Positions 20,210 through 32,435 of a stretch of 64,000 bases of DNA are shown here, piece by piece (positions within the stretch are counted from its first letter, which is position 1; the number at the start of each line of letters is the position of its first letter). The DNA comes from Siphonodentalium dalli. Its lineage: Eukaryota > Mollusca > Scaphopoda > Gadilida > Siphonodentaliidae. A program made the position numbers and the translations under genes. The stretch is taken from NCBI GenBank assembly GCA_032622095.1, contig CP136067.1:95908707-95972706 (forward strand). The letters are read 5' to 3'. A model generated the notes under the pieces. The model saw only the letters and a program-made list of their open reading frames with translations. It had not been told where the DNA came from and ran no database searches.

Positions 20210-20660
20210 TCCGAAATTTCCAACAGTTGAGAAGCTTGAAGAACCAGTTAGATAAAGGAATCAAACCCAAGGGGTAGGAAATGCGATGGAATTTTTCAGA
20301 CCAGACTTGGGAGTTTGTGTCAAGCCTATGGGGGTGGAGTGGTTGCTGTTTGAAATTCTAATGGAGACACTCTGGTCACGTCCCTGCTGATTGCATTTAT
20401 ATTTAATCCATTGTATTTGCACGACTTTGTGTAATATATGTTTAGGATTGCAATTAACAAAGTTGACTAAAATGGTTAAAGGGGTTCTGAAGTTGCTAAC
20501 CAATGACTGGAAAAAATTCTGAAGTACCACAGCGCAGATCCGTGTTACCAAACAAATGGTAGCGTATGAGTGCATATGAACCAAGAACCTCCACACTGGT
20601 GTCCGCATTCAGGGGACGTTTTAGAATTTCGCAGGAAGAGAACACTCCAGTAGATATTAC
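20210..20660. repeat. R2 repeat copy
   Basis: It shares ordered landmarks with 130-800 and 44620-45090: TTTAGGATTG, TTAAAGGGGTTCTGAAG, GCAGATCCGTG, ACCAAGAACCTCCACAC and CAGGAAGAGAACACTCCAG. Confidence 0.65.
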
Positions 20661-20668
20661 AAATATTA

Positions 20669-23600
20669 GTCCAGGAGATATTGGTCGACCTCTGCACCCC
20701 CCCCCCCCCCAGGACTTAACTTCACCCCACTAATTTTATTCCTTAAGGTCTCCTCTAATTTTTTTCACTTGTTAACAAGAAAAAAAAGTGGCCGCAGAGA
20801 CTCCAGACAAGATGGCGTCCATCGTGGCGGCCATTTTTGTTAAATGCACCATGTCTCTTTGATCGCCGTTATAGTAAAGATGATGTCACATGCGGTCTTG
20901 TTTTCAGCTCGATTCGTTATGCTAATATACAGCCCTTACAAATTAGCCAAAAATCCGACACCAGAATCCAATATGGCGGCCAAAATGGCCGCCGAAATGT
21001 GAAAATATGCTATTTTTCTGACATGTTACCACCTTTCGTTTGTCTCTGTGGGAAAATGTTGGCATCTTTGCGTCATGTTATACATTTATCATATAGAGGA
21101 GTCATTTTCGACCACATGGGGACCATAATATACGTTCATTGCGGGATATTTTTGTCCGATATCACGTTTTCCCAAATGCCGGTATAATAGGTCAAAGCCG
21201 AATCTACGTTAATAACGCGATGTAATGTTTCTAATCAATGAATGTTATTGCTATTATAACAACACCCATGCATATATATGTGCAGGAGATACTCGAGCTA
21301 TGATTCCTCTTATACCTGAGTTGAGGAATAATTACCCAAATCCAAGATGGCGGCCAAAATGGCCACCAGAATTAAAAAATCGCCGAAAATCGCCGATTTT
21401 AACATCAGTGAGCATTATTGTCATGAAAACTCCACACCTGCTTACTATTGTGAGTTGGGAACACTTAGGCGATGAACTTTCCTTGTACCATATCCAAATA
21501 AAAGTACCCCAAATCCAAAATGGCGCCCACAATGGCGGACATATTTTGAAAAATCTCCGAAATTCCCTCATATTCACATCATTGGGCATTATTGTCGAGA
21601 CAACTCCACCCATGCTTACAGTTGAGTTGGAAATACTGAGGTGAAGTTATTACCTTACATCTCATGCAAGAAATAATTTTCCAAATCGTAGATGGCGGCC
21701 AAAATGGCGCCCGAAATTTGAAAACAAGTCTACATTCCTTTACTTTCTTACGATGGGCGTTATTGTTTCGCGATTTCTATCCACCATTACATGTTGATAT
21801 GGAATAGTGACATGAAGTATTCATTAGGGTTTGGGAATTGATACTCACAGCCAATATCGTTGCTAAATTGGCGGCTACAATTTGAAAAGAAATCGATATT
21901 TTCACATCTTAATTTCAACTTTTTGTCATAATATCGGTATGTATGGACGAAACTGTACATACACCATCTACCAGTTCAACTTGAAGGTATCAAAATGCAT
22001 AACATAGCTCGTATCCTTCTGGAAAGATGAAAACCACAATTAATATCGCGATGTGGCATTTCGAAATCCATTCTCCACTTAGCGCCGATAATGGCCGTAA
22101 GCGTAGGTGCGCCGAATAGTTATATCAGAACAATTACCTGATAACAGATTCTGATTTGCCACGTCACGTCCATAGTTATATGGACCAGCTTCCATTTCTT
22201 TGTCTGATAAATCTAGGTAGCTCACACCGACACAGTATTCACCACTTCCTGTGAGTAGGGTGACATACCGTTTCAAACAATTCATTTTCCGGTGTCTAGC
22301 TTACGATTTTAAATATTTTCTCAATGTGATATTTGTGCGTCATCTTGAACTATGAAGGCATATGACCGATGAGTATACAAGCTTACAGAAGGTCATCTCT
22401 ATGTATGTGTCTCATACCCCATGGGGATAACGACATGTACACATGGCGAACCAGTTAGCTAGTCACTTCCCAATAGATGGTTCGTCAACTCACAAACTCA
22501 GCGAACGTATTGGCATATGTGGACAACTTCGACAGTGTTTCGAAGGTTGCTAGCTGTCTCATTCCCTTGGGCAGATGTCTATCTGCTAAGGAGAAGACCA
22601 TAGTGTACCGACTACCACATTTCTTGACCATGATCCGAAGCAACCTGTGTGACGCCCCGCATTTGTCTCGTCGAATATCTCCCAGCAGAGAAGACCAATG
22701 CTCGCGGTGCTAGTTTATGGACATGCGCCATGATAGTGGGAATGAAATGGGCCACGGTATACACCACCCCTACACCTGGTGCATGTTTAAGATATAGAAT
22801 GTCATGCGTGTCGGTTTTATTTGGTGTGGTAAGATTGTATTTCCACATCCGTTTCGAAGCCTTTCTTATTCAACTACGTACATTTTTGTCTGGATAATAC
22901 TATGCTAGCCTCCCTCAAAACAGTCAGATGGACTGAAGGATAATGTCTTTATAGCATGAATGTATGCGTTTTTTGTTATCCTCTCTCGGTGTTAGTGTTA
23001 TTATGTTGGCGGTATTATTCAAGAAAATGTCAGGAACTGTGGTGCATTTATTTCACTATGTATTTAAAGAACAATTTACAGTCTCGATGGCAATGGCTGT
23101 GGACGTTGGGAAACGCGACCTTTATGGTCATATAGCTTTATATATATAACTTTAGAATATAGCAGTTAATGTCTCATGCAGGAAAATGTTCGCAATGGTG
23201 ATGTTACCAAGAAATCACTTGGTGTACCAACGTTTGTTTAACTGAATGCAAGAGCATTTGTACTTTCTTGAACCATACCACCCAGCGTGAGTATGACATA
23301 TCAAACTATCAAAGGTATCGCCTTTAAGACTATACTCCAGTCTTGGTGGGGCTTATACAGCAGTAGCCAATGGCACACGCCTGGTCCAGCTGTTTAAGAA
23401 CGGCTTCCAAACGGATGGGAACATACAATCTTAGCATACAAGGAAAGCAAAGCCACACATGAGATCCTGTCTGAATCTAAAACATAACAAAATAAGGGGC
23501 GGTGCAGTCATGGTCCAATTTCATTTCCACTATCATGACACATACCCACAAACTAGCACCGTGTGTATTGTTATCATCTGCTTGAATCTGTTCGGTGAGA

Positions 23601-25648
23601 CGATTGCTGGACGCCAACAAGCTTGTTCTTATGATCATGTTCAAGGAGTTTGGGTATATTATGCATTATGGTCTTCTACGCCTTTTCAGAAATGCAACCG
23701 TCAAATGTCGGGCTTTCAACATTCGAAGCCATATTCAGAAGTTGTCCGGGTATGTCAGTGCATTAGATGAGTATGCGAATTGATGAACCATATATTGGGA
23801 AGTAGCTGTTTGGGAAGATCACCAGGTGTACACGTTGTTATCCCCATTGGGCCACCAAAGCTGACAATACGCAGATAGATAGGTCCTTCTGAAAGCTAGT
23901 ATACGCATCGACCGGATACCTTTCTAGTGTATCGCACAAGATGATGCCTATACCCCATATGTAGCATCTTAATTATACCATAAGCTATACCACGAATGAA
24001 GCTCGCTAAGAATTCCAAGCTTTCGAAACAAACACGTGAGCTGGACACCGGCATATGTATTGTTTGAAACATTCCGATTAGTGGCACCCTTCTACAAAGA
24101 AGTGTAGTAAACTGTTGTTGTTAGTGAGATAGATTAATCTGACGAAGAGACGGAAACGGGTCTAGATAATGCTGAATGTAGCAATTCAGAATAAGCTCAG
24201 ATACTGTTTTTTTATTCTTGGAAGTCATAATATGACTATTCGGCGCACCTATATACGGTTACGGCCAGTATGAGCCCTTAGTGGAGAATGGATTTTGAAA
24301 TGCCACATCGCGATTGTGGGTTTTCATCATTCCAAAAGGCTACGACTTACATTGAAACTAATATATGGCTTATAGTACGTACCGTTTCGTCTATACAAAT
24401 CGATATTATGACAAAAAGTTGAAATTAGTATGTGATAATATCGGCTTCTTTTCAATTTATGGCCGCCAGTTTGGCCGCCATAGTGACTGTGAGTATCACT
24501 TGCCAAACCCTAATGAATAATTCATACATATCAACATGTAATGGTGGGTAGAAATCGCGAAACAATAACGCCCATCCTAAGAAAGTAAAGGAATGTTGGC
24601 GTATTTTCAAATTTCGGTCGCCATTTTGGCCGCCATCTTCGATATGGAAAACCATTTCTTGCTTGAGATTTAAGGTAATTACTTCACCTCAGTATTTCCA
24701 ACTCAACTGTACGCATGGATGGAGTTGTCTCGACAATAATGCCCAATGATGTGAATATGAGGGAATTTCGGTGATTTTTCAAAATCTGTCCGCCATTGTG
24801 GGCGCCATTTTGGATTTGGGGTACTTTTATTTGGATATGGTACAAGGAGGAAAGTTCATCGCCTAGGTGTTCCCAACTCACAATAGTAAGCAGGTGTGGA
24901 GTTTTCATGACAATAATGCTCACTGATGTTAAAATCGGCGATTTTCTATTTCTGGTGGCCATTTTGGCCGCCATCTTGGATTTGGGTAATTATTCCTCAA
25001 CTCAGGTATAAGAGGAATCATAGCTTGAGTATCTCCTGCACATATATATGCATGGGTGTTGTTATAATAGCAATAACATTCATTGATTCGAAACATTACA
25101 TCGGTTATTAACGTAGATTCGGCTTTGACCTATTATACCGGCATTTGGGAAAACGTGATATCGGACAAAAATATCCCGCAATGAATGTATATTATGGTCC
25201 CCATGTGGTCGAAAATGACTCCTCTATATGATAAATGTATAACATGACGCAAAGATGCCAACATTTTCCCACAGAGACAAACGAAAGGTGGTAACATGTC
25301 AGAAAAATAGCATATTTTCACATTTCGGCGGCCATTTTGGCCGCCATATTGGATTCTGGTGTCGGATTTTTGGCTAATTTGTAAGGGCTGTATATTAGCA
25401 TAACGAATCGAGCTGAAAACAAGACCGCATGTGACATCATCTTTACTATAACGGCGATCAAAGAGACATGGTGCATTTAACAAAAATGGCCGCCATGATG
25501 GACGCCATCTTGTCTGGAGTCTCTGCGGCCACTTTTTTTTCTTGTTAACAAGTGAAAAAAATTATAGGAGACCTTAAGGAAGAAAATTAGTGGGGTGAAG
25601 TTGAGTCCTGGGGGGGGGTGTGCAGAGGTTGACCAATATCTCCTGGAC
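20669..25648. mobile_element. 5-kb long-TIR element with repeated YY1-like motifs
   Basis: The termini GTCCAGGAGATATTGGTC and the inverse GACCAATATCTCCTGGAC are flanked by TA. The arms are about 1.4-1.5 kb (20669-22130 and 24228-25648). They contain five or six spaced units centred on AAGATGGCGGCCAAAATGGC, separated by diverged spacers of roughly 150-200 bp. The unique core (22130-24228) has only short frames and no recognisable transposase, so the element looks non-autonomous. Confidence 0.8.
22130..24228. other. Unique core of the 5-kb long-TIR element
   Basis: The longest frames (22477-22713, 22649-22897 and 23459-23770, all +) overlap in different frames, have no codon or domain signal I recognise, and end without splice evidence. 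I do not call a gene. Confidence 0.5.
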
Positions 25649-25654
25649 TAAGGT

Positions 25655-27317
25655 CTTCAAAATATATATGAGACTAGCCGATGAGCCCGACGTTGTCCGG
25701 GCTATTCAAAAACCAAATTTCAAGTCGATAGCTCTACCCAGCCCGACGTTGTCCGGGCTATTCAAAAACCAAATTTCAAGTCGATAGCTCTACCCGTTTC
25801 CGAGATCTGGTCTGCGCATGCGCGAAGTTGGCGTCGCACGGGGTCGGCGACCCGATAAAATTCGTATCCGGGGCAAGATACATTCACATACCAAATTTCA
25901 AGTCGATAGCTCCACCCGTTTCCTAGATCTCGTCTGCGCATGCGCGAAGCCGGCGTCGCACGGGCTCGGCGACCCGATAAAATTCGTATCCGGGGCAAGA
26001 TACATTCACATAGCAAATTTCAAGTCGATAGCTCCACCCGTTTCCGATATCTCGTCAGCGCATGCGCGAAGCGGGCGTCGCACGGGCTCGCCAATACGAC
26101 AACGTCCACCGCCTGGTCAAACTACACACACGTACCAAATTTCGTCCCGATCGGTCGAGAATCGTAGATTTGTATTAATGACAGACAAACAGACAGACAA
26201 ACAGACAACAGACAGACAGACAGACAGACAGAGGTCTTCAAAATATATATGAGACTAGCCGATGAGCCCGACGTTGTCAGGGCTACGTTGTCCGGGCGAT
26301 TTGTATAAATGACAGACAGACAAACAAACAAACATACATACAGACAAACAGAGGTCTTCAAAATATATATGAGAGTAGCCGATGAGCCCGACGTTGTCCG
26401 GGCTATTCAAAAACCAAATTTCAAGTCGATAGCTCTACCCAGCCCGACGTTGTCCGGGCTATTCAAAAACCAAATTTCAAGTCGATAGCTCTACCCGTTT
26501 CCGAGATCTGGTCTGCGCATGCACGAAGCCGGCGTCGCACGGGGTCGGCGACCCGATAAAATTCGTATCCGGGGCAAGATACATTCACATACCAAATTTC
26601 AAGTCGATAGCTCCACCCATTTCCTAGATCTCGTCTGCGCATTCGCGAAGCTGGCGTCGCACGGGCTCGGCGACCCGATAAAATTCGTATCCGGGTCAAG
26701 ATACATTCACATAGCAAATTTCAAGTCGATAGCTCCACCCGTTTCCGAGATCTCGTCTGCACATGCGCTGCACGGGCGTCGCACGGGCTCGCCAATAAGA
26801 CAACGACCACCGCCTGGTCAAACTACACACACGTACCAAGTTTCGTCCCGATCGGTCGAGAATCGTAGATTTGTATTAATGACAGACAGACAGACAGACA
26901 GACAGAGGTCTTCAAAATATATATAAGACTAGCGGATGAGCCCGACGTTGTCCGGGCTATTCAAAAACCAAATTTCAAGTCGATAGCTCTACCCAGCCCG
27001 ACGATTTCAAGTCGATAGCTCCACCCGTTTCCGAGATCTCGTTCGGCGACCCGATAAAATTCGTATCCGGGGCAAAATACATTCACATACCAAATTTCAA
27101 GTCGATAGCTCCACCCGTTTCCGATATCTCGTCTGCGCATGCGCGAAGCGGGCGCCGCACGGGCTCGCCAATACGACAACGTCCACCGCCTGGTCAAACT
27201 ACACACACGTACCAAGTTTCGTCCCGATCGGTCGAGAATCGTAGATTTGTATAAATGACAAACATACAGACAAACATACAAACATACAGACAGACAGAGG
27301 TCTTCAAAATATATATG
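25655..27317 (+). repeat. Head-to-tail array of a retroposon-like repeat
   Basis: Each module begins AGGTCTTCAAAATATATATGA, passes TAGCCGATGAGCCCGACGTT, then one to three units of 122 bp (CCAAATTTCAAGTCGATAGCT ... CATTCACATA). It next runs TTTCGTCCCGATCGGTCGAG and ends in (GACA)n. Module starts lie near 25653, 26233, 26350, 26907 and 27298. Microsatellite tails fit a LINE/SINE 3' end, but no reverse transcriptase is present. Long frames on both strands follow the unit and are not genes. Confidence 0.75.
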
Positions 27318-27386
27318 AGATATGCAGCGACTCTTATTGGAGGAATCATTGCTATTTGTTTACCAGCGAAAATATTTGTGGACATA

Positions 27387-27566
27387 CAGTAATGCCCTAA
27401 ATAATCGACTCCTTAACCACAGCATAAATATGGCTTGTTGCCATTCATCGGAAAGCTCTGTGAGAGCTTTCCGATGAATGGCAACAAGCCATATTTCCGA
27501 CTAAATCCTGAAAAGTTACCCATAATTATGCTGTGGTTAAGGAGTCGATTATTTAGGGCATTACTG
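27387..27566. mobile_element. TA-flanked palindromic MITE (copy 2)
   Basis: Ends CAGTAATGCCCTAAATAATC and inverse, TA on both sides, with perfect-looking arms around GGAAAGCTCTGTGAGAGC. Copy B has no MITE at the corresponding place near 60960. Confidence 0.85.
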
Positions 27567-27599
27567 TACTTCGTGTTTTCTGAAATTGTACGATCGGAG

Positions 27600-27700
27600 T
27601 GGCTGGGAATGCGGAGTGGCTGGAAATGTACGATCGGAGTGGCTGGGAATGCGGAGTGGCTGGGAATGTACGATCAGAGTGGTTGGACTGTACAGTAATA
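27600..27700 (+). repeat. Short tandem repeat GGAGTGGCTGGGAATG
   Basis: About five imperfect units of CGGAGTGGCTGGAAATGTA alternate with GGGAATG variants. Confidence 0.7.
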
Positions 27701-28149
27701 TTAGTTGAATGTTACATACTTTCAGTACCTGGGGAGAAGCTCATCAGTTTGTTTCACTGAAATAAGTCAACATTATGTCTTTAATTGCAGTTTAAACTAA
27801 AGATAAACCAGCTGAGATGGAACTGGTGAAGTTAGAGAGGCTGCAGCGTTATCACAAATATCCCAAAGAAATTTTTAAAAATACCAATAACTATTATGTC
27901 AGCTGACTATGTCATAACATGTTATTAATAAAATGTAGATACCAGAATGATGTATCCAGTCTCACGCCCGGTTCATATACAGGGACGTGACCAGAGGGTT
28001 ACAGTGGTATAAATGTTTTGCATGTGCCTCAGTGCAAATGTTTTAGAGTATACTGTATACAATATAATTCCCAGCTCCACAAATGTATTTAAATCTGAAA
28101 GATTGACATTTGCGGTAACTTTTTATATTAATACTAGGGAATATATCAG

Positions 28150-29318
28150 CGATGCGGTCCGGTCCACTGCCAAGGCGGTCCAGTCCGGTCCGGTCCAGGC
28201 CATTCCGGTCCGGTACACATGCCTGGACCGGTCCAAAACGGTCCGGTCCACCTATAATAGGCTATATGTTAATGAATTCTCTGTTTTCTCAAAGTTTTTA
28301 CTCTGTACATAGTATAAACTATAAAGTTACTGAGTTCAGTGCATTGCAATGGGTCCATATATGTTAAAACTTACATTGTTTGCTGATTGTATGCATCGTT
28401 GTCTGTCTCTGGTGGGATATACTGGGAACGATGCACGATAATAGTATTTCTAGTAATGTGAACATGCACTAATTAAATGTATTGGACAGATATATGGCTA
28501 GGGCAAGAATGTGTTATAACCAATTTAACATGGCACTCATCTGATCGTATGCATGATTCGTATCATACTTATTTTCATTAAATTGAAATTTAAACGAAAT
28601 AACTATACTTATGACAATTATACAAATGTGTACTAATATGACTACTACATTAATATTGGAGTCTTGGAGATTGTGATGGCTGATTATATAGACCTGACCA
28701 TTACAGTTATATACCTAAGTACAACTACTATTGGATTAATGTGGCTGTCTTGTGTATGTACTATGTAATGTGGTTTGCATGTTTCTTCGATAATTATAAC
28801 TGTGAAAAACAATAGAATACTCGATTCGATATCCATCCAAATTGATTAGTTGATGCCATGTTACACAGTTTATGACAAATAGTTCCATACTCATTCAGTT
28901 GCATGTTTGTCGCATTGATATATGTGCTACATATTGTTGGCCAGTGTAGGATAGTAGTTATTAAAATAGATTTAGAACGAAACAAGCAATTTTTATGTTT
29001 TGAAAACATTTTAACATTTGGTTTACAGTAACAAATTTGAAAATGTTTTCAAATCGGCGACATCAAAGCAGGCGGCCGCCCACACTGGCACTTTCATTAT
29101 AAGGAAAGTGACATGTACAAAGTACATCTTACATTGTTTTCGTGGCATCAAACGTTTAATAGATATTAACCACTTTGATGCGTCAATACATCGTTGCTAA
29201 TTGATATGACGGCAAATACGCAATAATATTCGCGATAATTTATTATAACTGCAGTAAAATAGTGGACCAGACCGGAGAGTACCGGACCGGCGGCAAAAAA
29301 CAGTCCGGTCCGGTCCAT
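28150..29318. mobile_element. Element with clustered CGGTCC subterminal repeats
   Basis: At least nine GGTCCGGTCC-type motifs crowd 28155-28255, and an inverse cluster lies at 29265-29318. Copy B lacks this segment and has a short unrelated stretch in its place. Clustered subterminal hexamers are typical of transposase-binding arrays (for example hAT elements); the superfamily is uncertain. The core has no recognisable gene. Confidence 0.55.
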
Positions 29319-29689
29319 AAAAAGCACATTGCATGGTAATGGTAGTACCATGTTACTTTATCATGGTAGTACACATGTACCATGGTACTTTATCATGGTC
29401 CTAACATGAGCGATAACTCTATTTCACAATAACACATTGCACAGATGAGGCGTTTTCTGTCTCTTTTTGTGAGATGAAAATCATATTTTGTTAGTTTATC
29501 AGTGCAAAACAATTGTACCCAATGTCATTCTCAAAAGTTATCCGAATGGGAGAAGAATATTGGTATAACTATGTAGGCTAACGTCTTGGCTAAGCCAAGA
29601 AGAGTTTAACACCTTAGGTAATCATACATGTACATCTCAATATTGACCAATCTTGTTATCAAATTTTAGGCTTCTCACCTAAAAGCCTA

Positions 29690-29825
29690 CCCTGGTACTA
29701 CTATGGTAAAGTAAAGTAATGTAAAGTACCATGGTAAAGTACCACATGGTATAATGGTCGTTATATATATAAACGGCCATTATACTATGGGGTACTTTAC
29801 CATGGGCTACCATGGTGCTTACAAA
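29690..29825. repeat. CCATGGTA palindrome cluster
   Basis: GGTAAAGTACCACATGGTATAATGG is mirrored by CCATTATACTATGGGGTACTTTACC around TATATATATAA. The same structure stands at 62712-62815 in copy B, and shorter pieces lie at 29330-29400 and 61725-61795. Confidence 0.65.
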
Positions 29826-30017
29826 TTATATTTAATTTCTTTTATTTGTAATAAAAACCAAAAATCAACATTATTGGCATTATATGAACGACAATAAACG
29901 AAATTGAAACTCACAACTACAACCTTTCCTTGACTCGGCCTACAACTTTTATTGTGTCCCAATAAAATATCAGGATAAATTTGTGGTAGAGGGGTAATGT
30001 CGCAAGAGCTATACTCA

Positions 30018-31578
30018 TTACGCCACCTGTGGTGTATCTAGCTGCTGAGATTTTGATATTGCGTGGTGGACAGGGCGAATGCATTGTGGGGCTTTTATTT
30101 ATAGAGTTGGAAATTCCGTTTATTTAAAAGTCGGAACTACGCGACCAGTAGGCCAAGTCCAGTAAAACGGTTCGTTATAGGTGCTGGTTGTTATTGTTAT
30201 TTTAACGGAATTCTGAGTTGGTCATTCGCGAAACCAATATATTTTATATTCTATAATTAAAACCGTGGGTATATAATATATGATCCTCTTTATGGATATT
30301 GTAGGAAGGTAAATTTAGCTAAAGCGGTGTGATATCTTGCAAGACAACACATTCCGGTTTGCGCTATAACTGCTCAATGTTTTAAGGTGTTACACAACGT
30401 CTGATAAAAAGAGTTCTATCTGGAATATTCACACTATTTTTTCAGAGAACATGCATAGAGTAAACATAGTCCTATCGGACTATCGTAAAGTAGTTCCGTT
30501 TAATTCGGAATTAATTAACCCTCAGACTGCCGAAACTGCCGACAATAAATTAGCTTGTTCGTGTCCCCCGAAAATCAAACTTGCCTGTTTAGAGGTCCCA
30601 TTTTCGTGGCTAATGGTGATAGAATCACAATTTTTCAGTCAAGTTCATGGATAAATTACATTACACTTAATCGGCTTATGTCCGCGGCCATAAACCTGCG
30701 TTTTGATAACAATTTATTTGAGACAAACTGTTGCGCGGGTATCAGTCGGCGCTTATCGGTTGAAGTTATTATGATCGTGCAGCCTGCACGTGCAACAAGT
30801 GTTCAAATACAACAGAAGAAAAAAATACTATGTCAAATAAATAACGTGATCAATGGACAGACAAGTTTCATTTCCGTGGGACACGAAAAAGCGAATTTAA
30901 TGTCGTCAGTTTCGGCAGTCTGAGGGTTTTAATTAATCTCCTTTACGATATCCCGATAGGACTATATTTACACTATGTTCTCTGAAAAAAAATGGTGTGA
31001 ATATTCCCGATAGAACTATTTTTATCAGACGTTTTGTAACACATTAAAACATTGAGCAGTTAGCGCAATTTTCTGGAATTTCGGACTATTTCGTCTATAA
31101 AAATTCGATGAGCAACTGAAAATGTTTTTCAACATTCTGGAAGGGGTATATGTCCATGGTATATATGTTTAAAATTTCACGCATAAACTATGACAGATAA
31201 CAAAGTTATAATTAGTTTTATAGGCCCACCATAAATCCCCTATAATAAACGCATGCCTCCGTAAGCACATGGCTTTGCTGTGGATGCTTTCGTTCCCAGC
31301 ATGCATCATTCTCGCTATCTGTAAAATGTCTATGAACAATGGCTGTGCCATGCACTCTTAGCTTTGATCCGCATTTAGAAGCATTCTGGTGTGGCGAATG
31401 AGAAACCTGCAGTAATTTATAAGCCGTAGTTCATTGTAATAATTTGAAGAATTACTTATCTTAACGGAATTCTGAGGCGGTCCATTCATGTAACCAATAT
31501 ATTTTATATTATGATTTATATTTATGGCTAATAATATGATCTTGGTGGCGTTACCATTTCTGACTATGGTTTTCTTGT
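30018..31578 (-). mobile_element. Long composite F1 element (- copy)
   Basis: Reverse complement of 14709-16269, with the same nested elements. Copy B shows the empty site, since CTATACTCATCCTTGACCTC there is uninterrupted. This defines the ends as TACGCCACC and GGTTTTCTTG. Any target duplication is short and diverged (TCAT versus CGAT). Confidence 0.85.
30519..30928. mobile_element. piggyBac-like insert nested in F1 (- copy)
   Basis: TTAA then CCCTCAGACTGCCGAAACTG, ending with the inverse and TTAA. Equivalent to 15358-15767. Confidence 0.7.
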
Positions 31579-31855
31579 CGATCCTTGACATCGTTTAATG
31601 GTATACTCGTAGGACGCGCATCAATATAATCTCAAATCGACTCCACCCATCCGCATGCGCCATTTGACTTATATATCAAGATGTTCCACCCACTTTGGTG
31701 CTTTAACGAGAGGCCAATCATGATCAGCAGATGTTTAACCCATACCTCGGTGATAGCGATTAGCTATAACTGATAATTCATCAAAGATCATGATCACAGG
31801 AATCCCATATATCAATACCCAACTTGAATTCAAAAGCTCAAATAATTTGTCTTAA

Positions 31856-32435
31856 AGGGGTACTGTACGCCATTTTCAATAAATTTCAGGTGATAACAAC
31901 GATCTAATATCGATAATATATAGAAACATAAGTAATTTGAGTCGAAGATGTATTCTGTAAACGCTCAGGTTAATAGGCTATCTTAAAATCAAAGTTAATA
32001 ATTTGATATAAATTTCATTTATGACATGAGCCATAAAATGGCGTAATGTAAATTACGAATTTCCGTGTACCAGACGTAATCAAATTAATTGAGGGATACT
32101 GGATTGGTAAACGGATGGCACACGCGATCGTTTAAAACATTATGATGATACGGGGAGAAAACTGAAGCCACTCACTGACTAGTGACGACACAATAACTTA
32201 AATGAGTATATGGGACTATTATGCATATAATAAAACTTTTATTTGATACATTTGGTTGAAAACTGTACAAAAATTACTTGACAACGACAATTTGTATTTT
32301 TGCATTCCGGTAAATTTGCCATCCGTAACACTACTTCGTACTCAACAGACTTTCAAATAATGGAAACATTGTTACCTTATTCTCCGACTCGGAGACTATA
32401 GAAACCAACAACAACATTTTGGGTACCGTATCCCT
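31856..32435. mobile_element. TTAA-flanked MITE, absent from copy B
   Basis: The ends AGGGGTACTGTACG and GGGTACCGTATCCCT lie between TTAA duplications. In copy B the site is intact (TTAA at 63277-63280), so this is a clean insertion of about 580 bp. No coding capacity. Confidence 0.85.

Noticed and set aside
20837-21187. 116-residue frame present in both arms of the 5-kb element
   Set aside because: The frame crosses repeated ATGGCGGC blocks and is duplicated only because the arms are inverted repeats. No domain.
22477-23770. Transposase gene in the core of the 5-kb element
   Set aside because: Frames are short, overlap in different registers and show no transposase motif; I could not join them with convincing splice sites.
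25818-26252. Long frames with repeated peptides on both strands, at first sight a repeat protein
   Set aside because: Produced by 122-bp tandem units and (GACA)n tails; overlapping frames on both strands look equally protein-like.
25655-27317. CRISPR-like array of regularly spaced repeats
   Set aside because: Units are contiguous 122-bp tandem repeats without unique spacers, and the DNA is eukaryotic.
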